This document shows positions 5,081 to 5,449 of a DNA stretch of 5,449 nt, in pieces (positions within the stretch are counted from its first letter, which is position 1; every line of letters begins with the position of its first letter). This DNA is from a bacterium. GTDB taxonomy: Bacteria > Elusimicrobiota > Elusimicrobia > Elusimicrobiales > UBA9959. The notes under the pieces are model-generated. The model saw only the letters and a list, made by a program, of their open reading frames with translations, made no database searches and was not told the origin of the DNA. The stretch covers positions 1 through 5,449 of the forward strand of contig JAJZVJ010000203.1 in the NCBI GenBank assembly GCA_021845705.1, given 5' to 3'. A program made the translations under genes and the position numbers.

Positions 5081-5449
5081 TTAATTCGCCTCGTACCACG
5101 CTATGAACTCGTGCCACTTGGAGGCCGCGGCCCAGGCCAGCGAGTTGTAATCGCCGTTGAAGCCGTAGGTGGGCATATACCCGGAGAGGCCGTGCGAGTT
5201 GCTGTAGCTGGAAGGCAGCGCGCGGTTGTGTATCACCAGGGTTCCGGTGATATAGTTCGCGAACGCGGCGGCTTTGGCCTTCACATTGGCGTCCTTGGTG
5301 CTGGCGCCTATAAGCTGGGCGAAGTGCACCAGGTCGTGGTTCTCGTACACGGCGTAGTTCTGCGCGCCGTTTATGGCGGCTTTCACGCCGGCTTTGTCCC
5401 CGGAGGCCATCATGGCGGCCGCGAAGTCGTTGGCCACATTGAGGAACTG
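5081..5449 (-). CDS. Clostripain-like protein, C-terminal part (paralog of neighbour, partial)
   Basis: The frame is open from the right edge of the window to TAA at 5083-5081 and gives the last 122 residues. The GTG at 5437 is an internal Val, since coding continues upstream as QFLNVANDFAAAM. The segment aligns end to end with the C-terminus of the complete C11 protease next door: NVANDFAAAM with PLMDSFAAAV, NYAVYENHDLVHFAQL with KYAIAENKDISDFARL, FANYITGTLVIHNR with LMNYISSELVLKNR, LSGYMPTYGFNGDY with ISVYMPSGTLGDGY, and LAWAAASKWHEFIAWYEAN with LQWAKASQWDEFINWMNQP. It is therefore very likely a second secreted C11-family protein in tandem and in the same orientation. The His-Cys dyad and signal peptide lie outside the window, so activity cannot be judged. 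It is about six residues shorter between NR and YMP. It has its own terminator, so it is probably transcribed separately. Confidence 0.87.
   Translation of the reverse strand, partial: QFLNVANDFAAAMMASGDKAGVKAAINGAQNYAVYENHDLVHFAQLIGASTKDANVKAKAAAFANYITGTLVIHNRALPSSYSNSHGLSGYMPTYGFNGDYNSLAWAAASKWHEFIAWYEAN

Overview
The window reads as a stretch of chromosome from a GC-rich, probably uncultured, diderm-type bacterium. Two secreted-protein genes carry Sec signal peptides, start codons follow AGGAGG-like ribosome sites, and stop codons are conventional. A lone cobalamin-type radical SAM protein next to a family of secreted clostripain-like proteases would fit Elusimicrobiota or a related lineage. 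That placement is a guess from gene content and style, not from a marker gene.

Left part (1-870, plus strand): the first ~90 bases are AT-rich (34 of 90 are G/C, against 55 of the next 90). They encode the last ~21 residues of what looks like an IS630-family transposase. Directly after the element, with no start codon, an open frame encodes the C-terminal part of a protein resembling the tail of a bacterial dynamin-like GTPase. The simplest reading is that an IS630-type element inserted into a dynamin-like gene and only its 3' half is visible here.

Middle-left (871-1193): 323 bases without a convincing gene. They hold GC-rich palindromes, one weak minus-strand small ORF and a 9-bp inverted repeat.

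Rest of the window (1194-5449, all genes on the minus strand): from right to left on the plus coordinates there is the 3' end of a clostripain-like (peptidase C11) protein gene, then a complete secreted C11 cysteine protease that is its paralog, then a radical SAM enzyme with an N-terminal cobalamin-binding-like domain, then a secreted protein of unknown function. Each gene has its own flanking gap (about 160-190 bases), often with a recognisable promoter or terminator, so they look like monocistronic units rather than one operon. Both protease genes end in terminators built on almost the same stem (core AAGGGCCGGC), one of them a perfect 26-bp palindrome.

The strongest points are the tandem C11 protease paralogs, the shared terminator stem and the IS-truncated dynamin-like gene. 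I do not see a clearly new multi-gene system in this window. The secreted orphan protein and the small structured intergenic regions are the least explained parts.
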